A DNA stretch of 64,000 bases from a virus, in the IMG/VR virus record IMGVR_UViG_3300029448_008324, positions 1 to 64,000 of that record; one strand, given 5' to 3'. Shown here piece after piece: positions 9,068-16,565 of the stretch (position 1 is the first letter of the stretch; each line of letters begins with the position of its first letter). Made by a program: the position numbers and the translations under genes. Below the pieces are notes generated by a model, which was not told where the DNA came from, ran no database searches, and saw only the letters and a program-made list of their open reading frames with translations.

Positions 9068-9475
9068 TTAGCGTTTTTTAAACATATTGCCATGCACTCT
9101 GACACGAATGTGTCCGTTGTAGTAGGCATCGGATTCCAGCACTTTTCTAGCAAACTGTTCTCTGGCTTCTACGTAGGACAGTTCTGCTTTGTTTTTGCAG
9201 TAAAACAGTATTTCACGAGTAAATTTGTCACGACCCAACTGTTCAACATCTTCTGTGAGTGCATCTGACGATCCATAGTATTCGCGCCAGTCTGATTCCA
9301 CTTTGTATCTGCGTCTGTTTTTTCTGCCCTTGAGTGGAGGGCGGGACTTTTTGAACTCCACAAGTTTTTTGCCAATGTATTTCCTACCTGTTTGGTTGTT
9401 GGTGATTTCATACACAAATCCCACACATCCTTCAGGTATTTCATCAACAGTTTTGCCTTGGTATTGCCATGTCAT
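9068..9475 (-). CDS. GIY-YIG family endonuclease-like protein
   Basis: A 135-aa protein with a GIY-YIG module: GFVYEITN at 19-26 and KYIGKK at 32-37, a basic stretch, a YYGSS element, and a helix with the likely metal-binding glutamate in ELSYVEARE. A C-terminal basic tail ends FKKR. It lacks an obvious extra DNA-recognition domain, so it is a minimal nuclease like small phage Seg or repair-type proteins. It is divergent from the next gene with almost no intergenic space. A role in homing or host-DNA cutting is possible; neither is shown. Confidence 0.65.
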   Translation of the reverse strand: MTWQYQGKTVDEIPEGCVGFVYEITNNQTGRKYIGKKLVEFKKSRPPLKGRKNRRRYKVESDWREYYGSSDALTEDVEQLGRDKFTREILFYCKNKAELSYVEAREQFARKVLESDAYYNGHIRVRVHGNMFKKR

Positions 9476-9492
9476 TGTTAAGTATATACGCC

Positions 9493-9999
9493 ATGCACCA
9501 AGCCTCTCCCAACATAGTTGATTCCATTGTCAATTGGATGGAAACATTTGTGGAAGTGCCACATCCATCATTTGGCAACATGCCTCCCTGTCCATATGCT
9601 CGTCAGTTTAGACTGCAGAACAAAGTAAAAATTGTTGAATGTCATCAAGCAATATGGGATGAATGCAAATCACAAATGCGTGAATGGACAGACGAGTGGG
9701 AAGCAGTTATACTTGCGTCAACATTCAGAGAAATTTCCACAGGACTTTTGTCAGAACGCATTCAAAAGATAAACAAACATTTCAAACACTATGATCTCGT
9801 GGCTTTGGAAGATCATCCTGATAGTGCTGAATTCATTGATGGTGTCAAAATGAATCACGGTGAACTTGTGCTTGTGGTTGTGCAAAGACTTGCAAGACTA
9901 AACCAATTCAGCAAAAATCTACAAGCAACCAAATACTATCATCGCTGGAGTGAAGAAAATCTTGATGATGTGGTGAGTTGGCGTTTCAGCGATTCTTAG
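9493..9999 (+). CDS. Conserved hypothetical protein with PCPYARQ motif
   Basis: I chose ATG 9493 (168 aa) because an earlier in-frame ATG at 9469 lies inside the start region of the divergent gene, while a TATATA box sits just before 9493. The protein has a FGNMPPCPYARQFR segment near residue 30, a shape seen in small marine phage and bacterial proteins of unknown function, and a mostly helical C-terminal half. Its 3' end overlaps the convergent Ate1-like gene by 14 nt. I do not recognise a function. Confidence 0.6.
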   Translation: MHQASPNIVDSIVNWMETFVEVPHPSFGNMPPCPYARQFRLQNKVKIVECHQAIWDECKSQMREWTDEWEAVILASTFREISTGLLSERIQKINKHFKHYDLVALEDHPDSAEFIDGVKMNHGELVLVVVQRLARLNQFSKNLQATKYYHRWSEENLDDVVSWRFSDS

Positions 10000-10717
10000 G
10001 CTTGCTCAATCCACAGATGGATTGATAAACACTTTCTAAATCTTCTACATCCTCAACAAAACAGTCTGCACGGATGTGTTGCTCATACAGTGCAAGATCT
10101 TGGCTCCATTCACGGCCAGTCCACCATTCAAAAGCAGGAATTTTAGATTTGTATCGGCAAGACTCATCATAGGACGCCCCCAGATAAAACCAATTGTATC
10201 CTTTGGCATGTGCTGAGCGAATTTCATGGTCCATAGAAAATTTTCCCATGTGCAGTTGAGGATCTCGGTAGTCCCATGCATACTGCCAATTGTCAATGGA
10301 ATGTCCGTATTTGGTCCACACAGACCATGCTACCAATTTGTTATCATAATAGTAACAGTGGAATGTTTCCTTGTCTGATATGCCAAACTTGTTAAACATA
10401 AATGAATCATGGAATCCATTGTGCTGGATGAATTGATCATACACATCTTCTAGTAGGGTTTGATGTTTGATGGCAAACGATCCGGACCATTTTTCCACAG
10501 TCACTCCTTTGCGTTGTTTGAACTTAGGCGCTGTGTCGATGTATTTTTTGATGTTGATGCGAGATGACCTTACTTGTGACCAACGATCACCTATGTCAAT
10601 GTATCCTTGAGCCAGTGCTTGTTCTTGTTCTTCTGGTTCAACATCTGCAAACACCTTAACCCACTGCATGTCATACTTGTCTAATCTACCATATGGATGT
10701 TCAAACCAAATTTTCAT
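9986..10717 (-). CDS. GNAT-fold aminoacyl/acyltransferase resembling Ate1/Bpt
   Basis: A 243-aa protein whose C-terminal half looks like the GNAT fold of leucyl/arginyl-tRNA-protein transferases. CYYYDNKLVAWSVW is followed by DPQLHMGKFSMDHEIRSA and then by a FYLGASYDESCRYKSK-IPAFEWW segment, which parallels the LG.W...C..M.YK..F.P.E pattern of that family. The N-terminal cysteine cluster of true Ate1 is not evident, so the donor may differ. It has its own sigma70-type promoter inside the end of the upstream amidinotransferase gene and probably acts with it. Confidence 0.55.
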   Translation of the reverse strand: MKIWFEHPYGRLDKYDMQWVKVFADVEPEEQEQALAQGYIDIGDRWSQVRSSRINIKKYIDTAPKFKQRKGVTVEKWSGSFAIKHQTLLEDVYDQFIQHNGFHDSFMFNKFGISDKETFHCYYYDNKLVAWSVWTKYGHSIDNWQYAWDYRDPQLHMGKFSMDHEIRSAHAKGYNWFYLGASYDESCRYKSKIPAFEWWTGREWSQDLALYEQHIRADCFVEDVEDLESVYQSICGLSKPKNR

Positions 10718-10723
10718 TGCTTT

Positions 10724-10752
10724 ATTATAACACCAACACTATTTGTAGTCAA
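10724..10752 (-). promoter_or_regulatory. Host-type sigma70 promoter for the Ate1-like gene
   Basis: On the minus strand: TTGACT (10752-10747), 17 bp, TATAAT (10729-10724), ATG at 10717. The -35 box lies within the 3' end of the amidinotransferase gene. Confidence 0.65.
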
Positions 10753-11806
10753 TATAGGATTGACATTCACCTTCTCTGTATAGATCTTGCGTGACACAGT
10801 GAATTCCTCCATCAAAGAAAAATCTATGTCTCAAAGGACAAATAATGGGTACAATTTTGTGTTTTTTAAAAAAATCAAATACTTGTTTGTTGTAACTAGA
10901 TACCAACACAGTGTGTTCATTCAGCATCATACAATTGACATCAAACACAGTTTCTTCTACATACCCTAGCCAACTGTCTAACCATGAATTAACAAAGTCA
11001 AGCAATTCTTTGTTGTCTTCTTCTCCTGGTATCCAATATTTGCCGTAAGTTTTTTGTTTGGCTTGCATGAATTCAGGCAATTGGCCTATGTTACTGTCAT
11101 CCAAATAACACACTTCCCAGCCTGGAAATGTTTCTGTATATGTCATGATGTCATCTAATGATATGATAGCTCCTGGTTTCACAGTGTGGAAACACGAATC
11201 ATTATGGCCACCAATTTCAACCCAATGTATGTCAACTTCTGGCCACCATTTCTGTGCCCAGCGTTCGATGATGTTTCTTGAATTTGGATTGTATTCAACA
11301 AAATCATTCACTTCCCATTGATCGATATCAATAAACAAATCTTTGCCAACCAAAGTCCAACAAGGCGGATCTATAAATTTGATGTTATTTTTTATCAGCA
11401 AGTCATGCCACGGAGTGTTGCGTTGCAAAATATCTTCTGTGATAATTTCTGAAAAATAACCATCACTAGTTGCATGCTGATCAGAAAATATAAGATGTTG
11501 TCCTAACACAGAGAGTCGATTTCTTGGATATAACACTGGTTGAATGCCTTGAGCTTTTTGATCAGGATCAAGATACTTTGGGAATTTTTCTTTGTTGACT
11601 CTCACAACTTCAACACTCTGTTCACCACACACTTTGGCAATATTGTCTAGATCTTCTTGTGCTTCAATGACCAGTTGTTGTAATTTTTCTTTGATCTCAA
11701 TGTTTGCAACATGATCAAAATATTCAGGGGCAACACAATGACCAACCATTACTTTCTTGAGGTTATCCCATTTGGACCATACGTTGAAATCGTTTTGATT
11801 GGACAT
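10739..11806 (-). CDS. Amidinotransferase / pentein-fold enzyme
   Basis: A 355-aa protein of the pentein superfamily (glycine amidinotransferase and arginine deiminase relatives). The catalytic Cys is most likely in FFFDGGIHCVT near the C-terminus (about 337). GGHNDSCFHTVKPG near 200-213 supplies the conserved His region, and LYPRNRLSVLGQHLIF resembles the first substrate-binding segment. Length matches amidinotransferases (350-420 aa). Family members move an amidine group from arginine to an amine, or hydrolyse guanidines. It precedes the Ate1-like transferase by 21 nt. The substrate is unknown. Confidence 0.7.
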   Translation of the reverse strand: MSNQNDFNVWSKWDNLKKVMVGHCVAPEYFDHVANIEIKEKLQQLVIEAQEDLDNIAKVCGEQSVEVVRVNKEKFPKYLDPDQKAQGIQPVLYPRNRLSVLGQHLIFSDQHATSDGYFSEIITEDILQRNTPWHDLLIKNNIKFIDPPCWTLVGKDLFIDIDQWEVNDFVEYNPNSRNIIERWAQKWWPEVDIHWVEIGGHNDSCFHTVKPGAIISLDDIMTYTETFPGWEVCYLDDSNIGQLPEFMQAKQKTYGKYWIPGEEDNKELLDFVNSWLDSWLGYVEETVFDVNCMMLNEHTVLVSSYNKQVFDFFKKHKIVPIICPLRHRFFFDGGIHCVTQDLYREGECQSYIDYK

Positions 11807-11824
11807 AATAATTAAGTGTGTATA

Positions 11825-11832
11825 TATTTATA
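11825..11832 (-). promoter_or_regulatory. Late promoter TATAAATA upstream of the amidinotransferase gene
   Basis: A perfect T4-type late box on the minus strand, 18 nt before the ATG at 11806. The divergent DUF6614-like gene begins right beside it at 11836. Confidence 0.7.
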
Positions 11833-11835
11833 GAC

Positions 11836-12180
11836 ATGGACATTTACCATATTTTTGCTGATCACCATGACGGCACTGATGCATACACTTTTGTAAAAAA
11901 GATGAGTGTGTTTCTTGATGAGATGGTTGCACTTGGCAAAATGGAATCACATCGTATCATGAGAATGAAGTTGGGATTCCGATCAATGGATTTGCCAGAG
12001 TTTCACATCATGATGGAATTCAAAAACATGCAACAGTTGGATGATGCTATGACAGCTGTGATACGAAATGAAAAAAATATCGACGAATCCCATGTTACTT
12101 TTAATTCACTGGTCAACGTGGATACCATTCAACATTTCTTATACAGAGACTTTCCAGACCAGATCGACGACAGCAAATAA
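11836..12180 (+). CDS. DUF6614-like conserved protein
   Basis: I start it at ATG 11836 (114 aa) rather than the in-frame GTG at 11818, because the MDIYHIFADHHDG beginning matches the family start I recall. Features are a small alpha/beta fold, MRMKLGFRSMDLPEFHIMMEF in the centre, and a LYRDFPDQ signature at the C-terminus. Relatives occur in marine alphaproteobacteria. The function is unknown. It sits alone between the divergent amidinotransferase gene and a poorly coding stretch. The family name is from memory, so the name is less sure than the homology. Confidence 0.6.
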   Translation: MDIYHIFADHHDGTDAYTFVKKMSVFLDEMVALGKMESHRIMRMKLGFRSMDLPEFHIMMEFKNMQQLDDAMTAVIRNEKNIDESHVTFNSLVNVDTIQHFLYRDFPDQIDDSK

Positions 12181-12596
12181 TCTACTGACATAAAATAGTG
12201 TGCTAGGCAATCAAGGCAAACTTCAAAAACATTTAAGGCTTTCATAGCATCTTTGGTAATAGAGAACTACTCCATGAAGAATGGCGGCGAATCTCTTGAT
12301 GCACAAGGCAAAATGATGTGGCACTGGCAAGAAAAAGATCCACCCACAGTCTGTTTGTAAATTATTCAATCAAGGTGCAAACAGATCGCGTTGTATAGAA
12401 TGAGCTAACGGGCACAGCACAACCCCCCGACGTTGAGTAGCGAGATTGGATGACTGCGATACAAACGTGATGTATCAAAGTGATAGTTCTGCTTAACAGC
12501 AGAATTATGACTGCTCATCAACGTGATGACGACAAACTTTACTTCGTAAAAGAAATGCTTGAGCGCGAGCGACAAGCGATTGACGAAGTCAATCAA
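12181..12596 (+). other. Poorly coding interval with a small ORF and a hairpin
   Basis: No convincing gene fills this stretch. A 28-codon ORF from ATG 12274 to 12360 extends upstream without ATG to a TTG at 12253 and could be a remnant or microprotein. A perfect hairpin (TTCTGC / GCAGAA, 6-nt loop) lies at 12487-12504 without a T-run. A plus-strand ORF from ATG 12507 to 12671 runs into the 3' end of the opposing 69-aa gene. Local sequence around 12400-12600 is richer in CpG than its surroundings, as if of different origin. Confidence 0.35.
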
Positions 12597-12806
12597 TCAG
12601 CGATGTTGCTTGTGAAACTTTGTAATGAACTCTTGCAGTTCAACATCAGGACGCGAATCTTGACAGTGTGACTCTAAAAATGTACTCATCATTTCAGCAA
12701 CTGCTTTGGGTGAATGATTCATCAACATGGACTTGATTACCATGGTGCACTGTGAGTGTAGATCCTGTTTGTTGATCACAGCATGTTTTGATTTGACTAT
12801 TGCCAT
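12597..12806 (-). CDS. Small hypothetical protein (69 aa)
   Basis: A short, mostly helical protein with a Lys/His-rich start and two Cys (about 20 and 49). I recognise no domain. It lies on the minus strand with the tail genes that follow and begins 45 nt beyond the end of the next gene's coding region. A GTAAATC sequence lies just before its ATG, a poor match to the late box. An opposing plus-strand ORF overlaps its end; I favour this one because of strand and spacing. Confidence 0.45.
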   Translation of the reverse strand: MAIVKSKHAVINKQDLHSQCTMVIKSMLMNHSPKAVAEMMSTFLESHCQDSRPDVELQEFITKFHKQHR

Positions 12807-12854
12807 GCAGATTTACTTAATATAGTATAAGATTGTCATTAAACTGTGAGTTTA

Positions 12855-13289
12855 TTATGAGGTGGCGGCTCGTGCTCTAACACGTGGTTTGGCAGAATAT
12901 GGTTTTTTGCCTACACTTTTGGATCGTTTCTTTTGAGCATCAAAGATCTTTGCAAACACAGCTTTAATGTAACCAGCATCAGGTCTGCCACCCTTCACTG
13001 TTTTTGACACGTCTAACACACGATCAACGTATTTCTCCATGCTAGGATCTTCTTTGAATATGCCCTGTAACCAAGATTGCAGTGCTAAACCATATTTTTT
13101 TTTAGCGCCAGGATCTTTCTGCACAATCTTTGGCCATTCCTTATCCCATTGATCGACCATGGCATTAACAGCTGCCATTTTCTTGGTGGGAGGCACATCG
13201 AATATGTTCAACATAGCACTTGTGGCACCTGTCACAGCTGATGCAACAGCGGAACCTAAATCTTCATGAATGATATCTCTAATTCTCAT
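12855..13289 (-). CDS. Virion-associated hypothetical protein with capsid-targeting-like N-terminus
   Basis: A 144-aa basic protein. It opens MRIRDIIHED, similar in shape to short capsid-targeting peptides of T4-like internal head proteins that are cut after an (I/L)-x-E site, here IHE followed by D. Two helical blocks and a Lys/Arg-rich C-terminus (KKPYSAKPRVRARAA) follow, suited to DNA binding. A perfect late box lies 8 nt upstream of its ATG. It may be an internal head protein or a tail-associated one; the peptide match is short. Confidence 0.5.
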   Translation of the reverse strand: MRIRDIIHEDLGSAVASAVTGATSAMLNIFDVPPTKKMAAVNAMVDQWDKEWPKIVQKDPGAKKKYGLALQSWLQGIFKEDPSMEKYVDRVLDVSKTVKGGRPDAGYIKAVFAKIFDAQKKRSKSVGKKPYSAKPRVRARAATS

Positions 13290-13297
13290 TGTGCTGA

Positions 13298-13305
13298 TAT
13301 TTATA
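13298..13305 (-). promoter_or_regulatory. Late promoter TATAAATA for the 144-aa virion gene
   Basis: A perfect T4-type late box on the minus strand, 8 nt before the ATG at 13289. The TAA inside the box is also the stop codon of the frameshifted tail-chaperone extension. Confidence 0.75.
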
Positions 13306-13531
13306 GCAATGGCATTTTGGTCTTCTTGACTGTTTCAATGTTTTGTTTGATCAAAGTGTGCAACATGCGTCGATCATCATTGCACAAATTATAGGCTTCT
13401 GTCAAACTAACACTGCCTCTCATATACCAACAGATGCTATGCAGATCATCTTTGATCTGCTTGTTTTCATTATCTAGTTCTTTGAAGTATGCTACGAGGT
13501 CAGGTTCCGAGAGCGAGAGGATTTTGGCACG
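13301..13531 (-). CDS. Tail-chaperone extension read by -1 ribosomal frameshift (76 codons)
   Basis: Open frame without any ATG, GTG or TTG near its start. In this frame a TAA stop sits directly before the run TTTTTTC (13537-13531), which is the slippery heptamer T TTT TTC in the frame of the upstream gp26-like gene. A -1 slip there would give a 358-aa fusion (282 aa plus 76). The extension contains ICWYMRGSVSLTEAYNLC, then DDRRMLHTLIKQNIET, which resembles the second half of frameshifted tail assembly chaperones. Coding is clean to a TAA at 13303-13301. It is not expressible as a normal gene. Confidence 0.75.
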   Translation of the reverse strand, partial: RAKILSLSEPDLVAYFKELDNENKQIKDDLHSICWYMRGSVSLTEAYNLCNDDRRMLHTLIKQNIETVKKTKMPLL

Positions 13532-14376
13532 AAAAAATTAGAGTTGTCCATGGAAATTTGTGTTTGATACGATTTTGGTGCACCTTTTTCTATCAACTCT
13601 GCAGGTGTTACAATGTCCACAGGAGGAATAGTGCCTTTGTTTTTTTCACGATCAATGTGATCGCGAATCTCATTAGCATATTTGGTTTCAATGTTATGAA
13701 CCCATTCTTTAATAAACACAGGATCAATCACTGCTTCATCTTGGTCTGGCATCTTGATGCTGACAATCATGTCTGTAATGGCTTTCACAGAAAGTTCGCC
13801 TATTTTAGCAAAAATCTTGTTAAACTCTTCCAGCTTCTGCTGTTCGGTCATTGTCGAATCCTGCACAGTTCTAATAAGCCTTTGTTCTTCATAGCTTTTT
13901 AGATTCTGTTGACTGATGCCACGATAGTTCATAGGTTTCAAATTGACCACCAATCCATTGCTTAACTGCATGACATCACCCCAAGGTTCATATGAAATTC
14001 TTTCCAACATGGTACTGAGATGCACCTGGACCGTGTTACTTTCTTGTGTGTTGGGCACCGCTGTGGTGACATCCATCATCTCACCATAGGTAGCAATTCT
14101 AATTCCTACTAACAGTGTGTCAGTGTCCATGGAAGGCACATGCCAAGGATCTTTGATAGCGGGTATGCATGACTTGAACACATCCACAGTGGCCTGTCCG
14201 TTCATGAGAGCATCTGGCGTGCGAATGGTCATTTCGTCTTTTGCAGTCATGGGCATGATGCCCACTTCGCCTTGATCATTAAGTTCAATGCAACCTGGTG
14301 GATACCAACGTCCCTGTGATGGCAAACGAACATATACTGCTGGTTGCCTAAAGTATGTAGATAGTGGGTTTGTCAT
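13492..14376 (-). CDS. 26: Baseplate/tail assembly protein, gp26-like (T4_baseplate family)
   Basis: A 294-aa protein matching the T4 baseplate family typified by gp26. It shows YFRQPAVYVRLPSQGRWYPPG at 8-28, then PMTAKDEMTIRTPDALMNGQ and SCIPAIKDPWHVP, then RIATYGEMMDV. It is longer than T4 gp26 (208 aa) because of a helical C-terminal half. The last 12 residues after Phe282 lie beyond a T TTT TTC slippery site that can send ribosomes into a 76-codon extension. Position directly opposite the tape-measure gene fits a tail-assembly chaperone role, which is inference. Confidence 0.8.
   Translation of the reverse strand: MTNPLSTYFRQPAVYVRLPSQGRWYPPGCIELNDQGEVGIMPMTAKDEMTIRTPDALMNGQATVDVFKSCIPAIKDPWHVPSMDTDTLLVGIRIATYGEMMDVTTAVPNTQESNTVQVHLSTMLERISYEPWGDVMQLSNGLVVNLKPMNYRGISQQNLKSYEEQRLIRTVQDSTMTEQQKLEEFNKIFAKIGELSVKAITDMIVSIKMPDQDEAVIDPVFIKEWVHNIETKYANEIRDHIDREKNKGTIPPVDIVTPAELIEKGAPKSYQTQISMDNSNFFVPKSSRSRNLTS
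13531..13537 (-). promoter_or_regulatory. Slippery heptamer TTTTTTC for -1 frameshifting
   Basis: On the minus strand, T TTT TTC in the zero frame (codons Phe281-Phe282). A -1 slip re-pairs as TTT TTT and continues CGT GCC AAA in the open downstream frame. A zero-frame stop follows 12 codons later. Confidence 0.75.
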
Positions 14377-14384
14377 TCAATAAA

Positions 14385-14407
14385 TATTTAACGTAACAGT
14401 ATTTATA
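14385..14407 (-). promoter_or_regulatory. Tandem late promoter boxes for the gp26-like gene
   Basis: A perfect TATAAATA on the minus strand at 14407-14400 and a second TAAATA at 14390-14385, the latter 8 nt before the ATG at 14376. The interval also serves the divergent tape-measure gene. Confidence 0.65.
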
Positions 14408-14417
14408 GCAGTATAAA

Positions 14418-16526
14418 ATGGACATACAAGACCTAGAAACAGCACTTAAACAAGGTAATATTCCTGCCTGGGCCACAGAAGAAACCTTGGCAAAAGTGGC
14501 AAAGGCCCTCAATGTCAAAGGTGGTATAGGTGATTTATCCAAGACTATTGGCAAAACTGGAGACACCAGCCCCAAGACATTTATTGGCGGATTGAATGCT
14601 GCCAGTAGTAGCACTAGAAAACTTTCAAAATCAGCCGACATTGCCAACAAAGCATTTTCCAGCATTCAATCAGTGACATCTGGTGCCGCAGGCATCGTGG
14701 GTGCATTGGCTCAAAGCAAAGGATCATTTTCAGATCTTAACCCCATCATAGACACTGTAGCCGATGGCATGGGCGAGTTGGCAGGAGCAATCCCCATTGT
14801 GGGAGGATTTTTTAAAGCACTGATTGGTTTCTCAGCAGAAATTGCCAAACTCAACAATGTGGTCTTGGACGATCTTATCGACAACTTTATGGCATTGAGC
14901 AAATCAGGATTAGGCCTATCATTTGACCTACAAACTATTCAATTGCGAGCATTGGAGGCAGGTGTGGGGTTTGAGACACTCACCAGTGCTGTGCTGAACA
15001 ATTTTGCAGGCATGATTGCGTTTGGCGGAAGCGTGGAAAATGCCACCAAACGATTTGCTGCCAGTCTCGACTTTCTCACTAACCCCAACAACCCAGAAGG
15101 ATTTGCATATGCCATGCAGTCTTTAGGATACGGTTCAGAACAAGCGGCAGAGTTCCTAGGACAATTTATTGAGCAAAACAGAAATTCACTGCGCCTACAA
15201 GGCTTGTCAGACAAAGAAGTGGCTGGAGTTGCTTTTGAGTATGCAAAAAGTCTTCAGGTGCTGTCCGAACTCACTGGTGTGCAGGTGGATGAAATCAGAG
15301 CCAATCAGTTGGCTCAAGTCACTGACGGTGCTTTCCAGGCCAAACTGCAACAGATGAGAAATGCCAACATGGCAGAAGAAGCCGATGCCACGCAGAAGTT
15401 TGCAGGAACCATGAGGGGCCTGAGTCCAGTTGTCGAAAAAGGATTCAAAGATGTCACAGCAGGTTTAATGACTCAGCAAACTGCTCTGTTACTAAGAACA
15501 GTGCCGGGTTTAGAAGAAGCATTCTTAGCCAGAGATGCTGAAGCTGTGCGGAATTTGTTGGCTGGATTAGCCAAGGATGGCGATGCACTGGAAATTGGTA
15601 CACTTGGTCTATTGGATGCAAGCAATCCTCTATCTCAATTGATCAATGATCTATTGCCAGCTGCACAGCGATTGTTAGGCATTGTGACAGCAGGACCTAC
15701 ACAGGAGGAACTAGAAAATCAACAACAGATACAAATGGATCGAATGACACAAAGCAACATTAATTTTGAAAGTTTCAATGACAATTTGGTGTTTGCTGGC
15801 AAACAGTTGGATATAGCAGGAAAGTCTATTCAGGCAGCCGTTATTGAGAAACTGATACCTGCCATGGAGGCACAACTGGCATTAACCGCAGAAGCATTAA
15901 GCAAGCTGACATCATTTATTAAGGATCCTTCAAGTATCTTCGAAACGGGAGATGGCCTAGGATTTTTTGACTTTGATCTTAAACCAAACGACCCTAACAA
16001 CGAGCCTGTCAATCTTTTGGATTTACTTTTAAATAGGAACACTAAACCTAAATTTGGCGGAGGTTCTGCAGGACAAGGTTTATATGTTGTGGGCGAACGT
16101 GGTCCGGAACTGTTGGCTCTGGAACAAGGATCCATGGGCCATGTGTATAACAATGGTCAAATGAAATCTATGTTGGGCAAACGTGAAAACGGAGGTCCAG
16201 TGCAAGGCATGCCTAGTATGGCAATGTTAGATTATTTAACAAGTGAAGGTATTGAAGGATCACGCAAATATGATGATGGCTTTGAGATTGCATACACTAA
16301 CACTCTAAATATGCCAAAAATAGATGAAGCAACTATGAAGGAATTCATAAAATACCAGAACAGTAAAAAAAATCTCAAATTTTCAGATACTCCGCAAATG
16401 GAAGATATAATATCTGACGTAGAATTCAAAGGTAATGGAGGTGCAGTGGTTGGAGAGATCAGAAACCTCAACAAAATGCTGAAAAGTTATATGGGCAAAA
16501 TCACATCAGGATCCAGTTATTTTTAA
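14418..16526 (+). CDS. Tail tape-measure protein
   Basis: A 702-aa, largely helical protein, somewhat longer than T4 gp29 (590 aa). It has a hydrophobic central segment (IPIVGGFFKALIGFSAEI near 123-140) as in tape measures that cross the membrane, long Ala/Gln/Leu-rich helices, and a LYVVGERGPELLALEQG motif near 555-571, the C-terminal signature common in phage tape measures. It lies next to the predicted frameshifted chaperone gene, the normal partner of a tape measure. It sets tail length during tube assembly. Equivalence to gp29 is by role rather than clear similarity. Confidence 0.8.
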   Translation: MDIQDLETALKQGNIPAWATEETLAKVAKALNVKGGIGDLSKTIGKTGDTSPKTFIGGLNAASSSTRKLSKSADIANKAFSSIQSVTSGAAGIVGALAQSKGSFSDLNPIIDTVADGMGELAGAIPIVGGFFKALIGFSAEIAKLNNVVLDDLIDNFMALSKSGLGLSFDLQTIQLRALEAGVGFETLTSAVLNNFAGMIAFGGSVENATKRFAASLDFLTNPNNPEGFAYAMQSLGYGSEQAAEFLGQFIEQNRNSLRLQGLSDKEVAGVAFEYAKSLQVLSELTGVQVDEIRANQLAQVTDGAFQAKLQQMRNANMAEEADATQKFAGTMRGLSPVVEKGFKDVTAGLMTQQTALLLRTVPGLEEAFLARDAEAVRNLLAGLAKDGDALEIGTLGLLDASNPLSQLINDLLPAAQRLLGIVTAGPTQEELENQQQIQMDRMTQSNINFESFNDNLVFAGKQLDIAGKSIQAAVIEKLIPAMEAQLALTAEALSKLTSFIKDPSSIFETGDGLGFFDFDLKPNDPNNEPVNLLDLLLNRNTKPKFGGGSAGQGLYVVGERGPELLALEQGSMGHVYNNGQMKSMLGKRENGGPVQGMPSMAMLDYLTSEGIEGSRKYDDGFEIAYTNTLNMPKIDEATMKEFIKYQNSKKNLKFSDTPQMEDIISDVEFKGNGGAVVGEIRNLNKMLKSYMGKITSGSSYF

Positions 16527-16528
16527 GG

Positions 16529-16557
16529 TTGCAATATTAAAAAAAGATACATATAAT
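16529..16557 (+). promoter_or_regulatory. Host-type sigma70 promoter for gp20
   Basis: TTGCAA (16529-16534), 17 bp, TATAAT (16552-16557), ATG at 16566. A host-type promoter in front of a structural operon suggests that head genes can start before late transcription. Confidence 0.65.
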
Positions 16558-16565
16558 AATAAGTC

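Noticed and set aside
9469-9492. Earlier start (ATG 9469) for the PCPYARQ protein
   Set aside because: That ATG is antisense to the start codon region of the divergent gene, while ATG 9493 follows a TATATA box and gives a more natural N-terminus.
12507-12671. Plus-strand ORF starting with an MTAHQRDDDKLYF sequence
   Set aside because: It runs into the end of the opposing 69-aa gene, has no ribosome site or late box and lies in a stretch of odd composition; support is too weak for a gene call.
13441-13460. Perfect hairpin GCAGATCA-TCTT-TGATCTGC as a frameshift stimulator
   Set aside because: It is about 70 nt past the slippery heptamer, too far for a classical stimulator, which lies 5-9 nt downstream. 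It may be chance within coding sequence.
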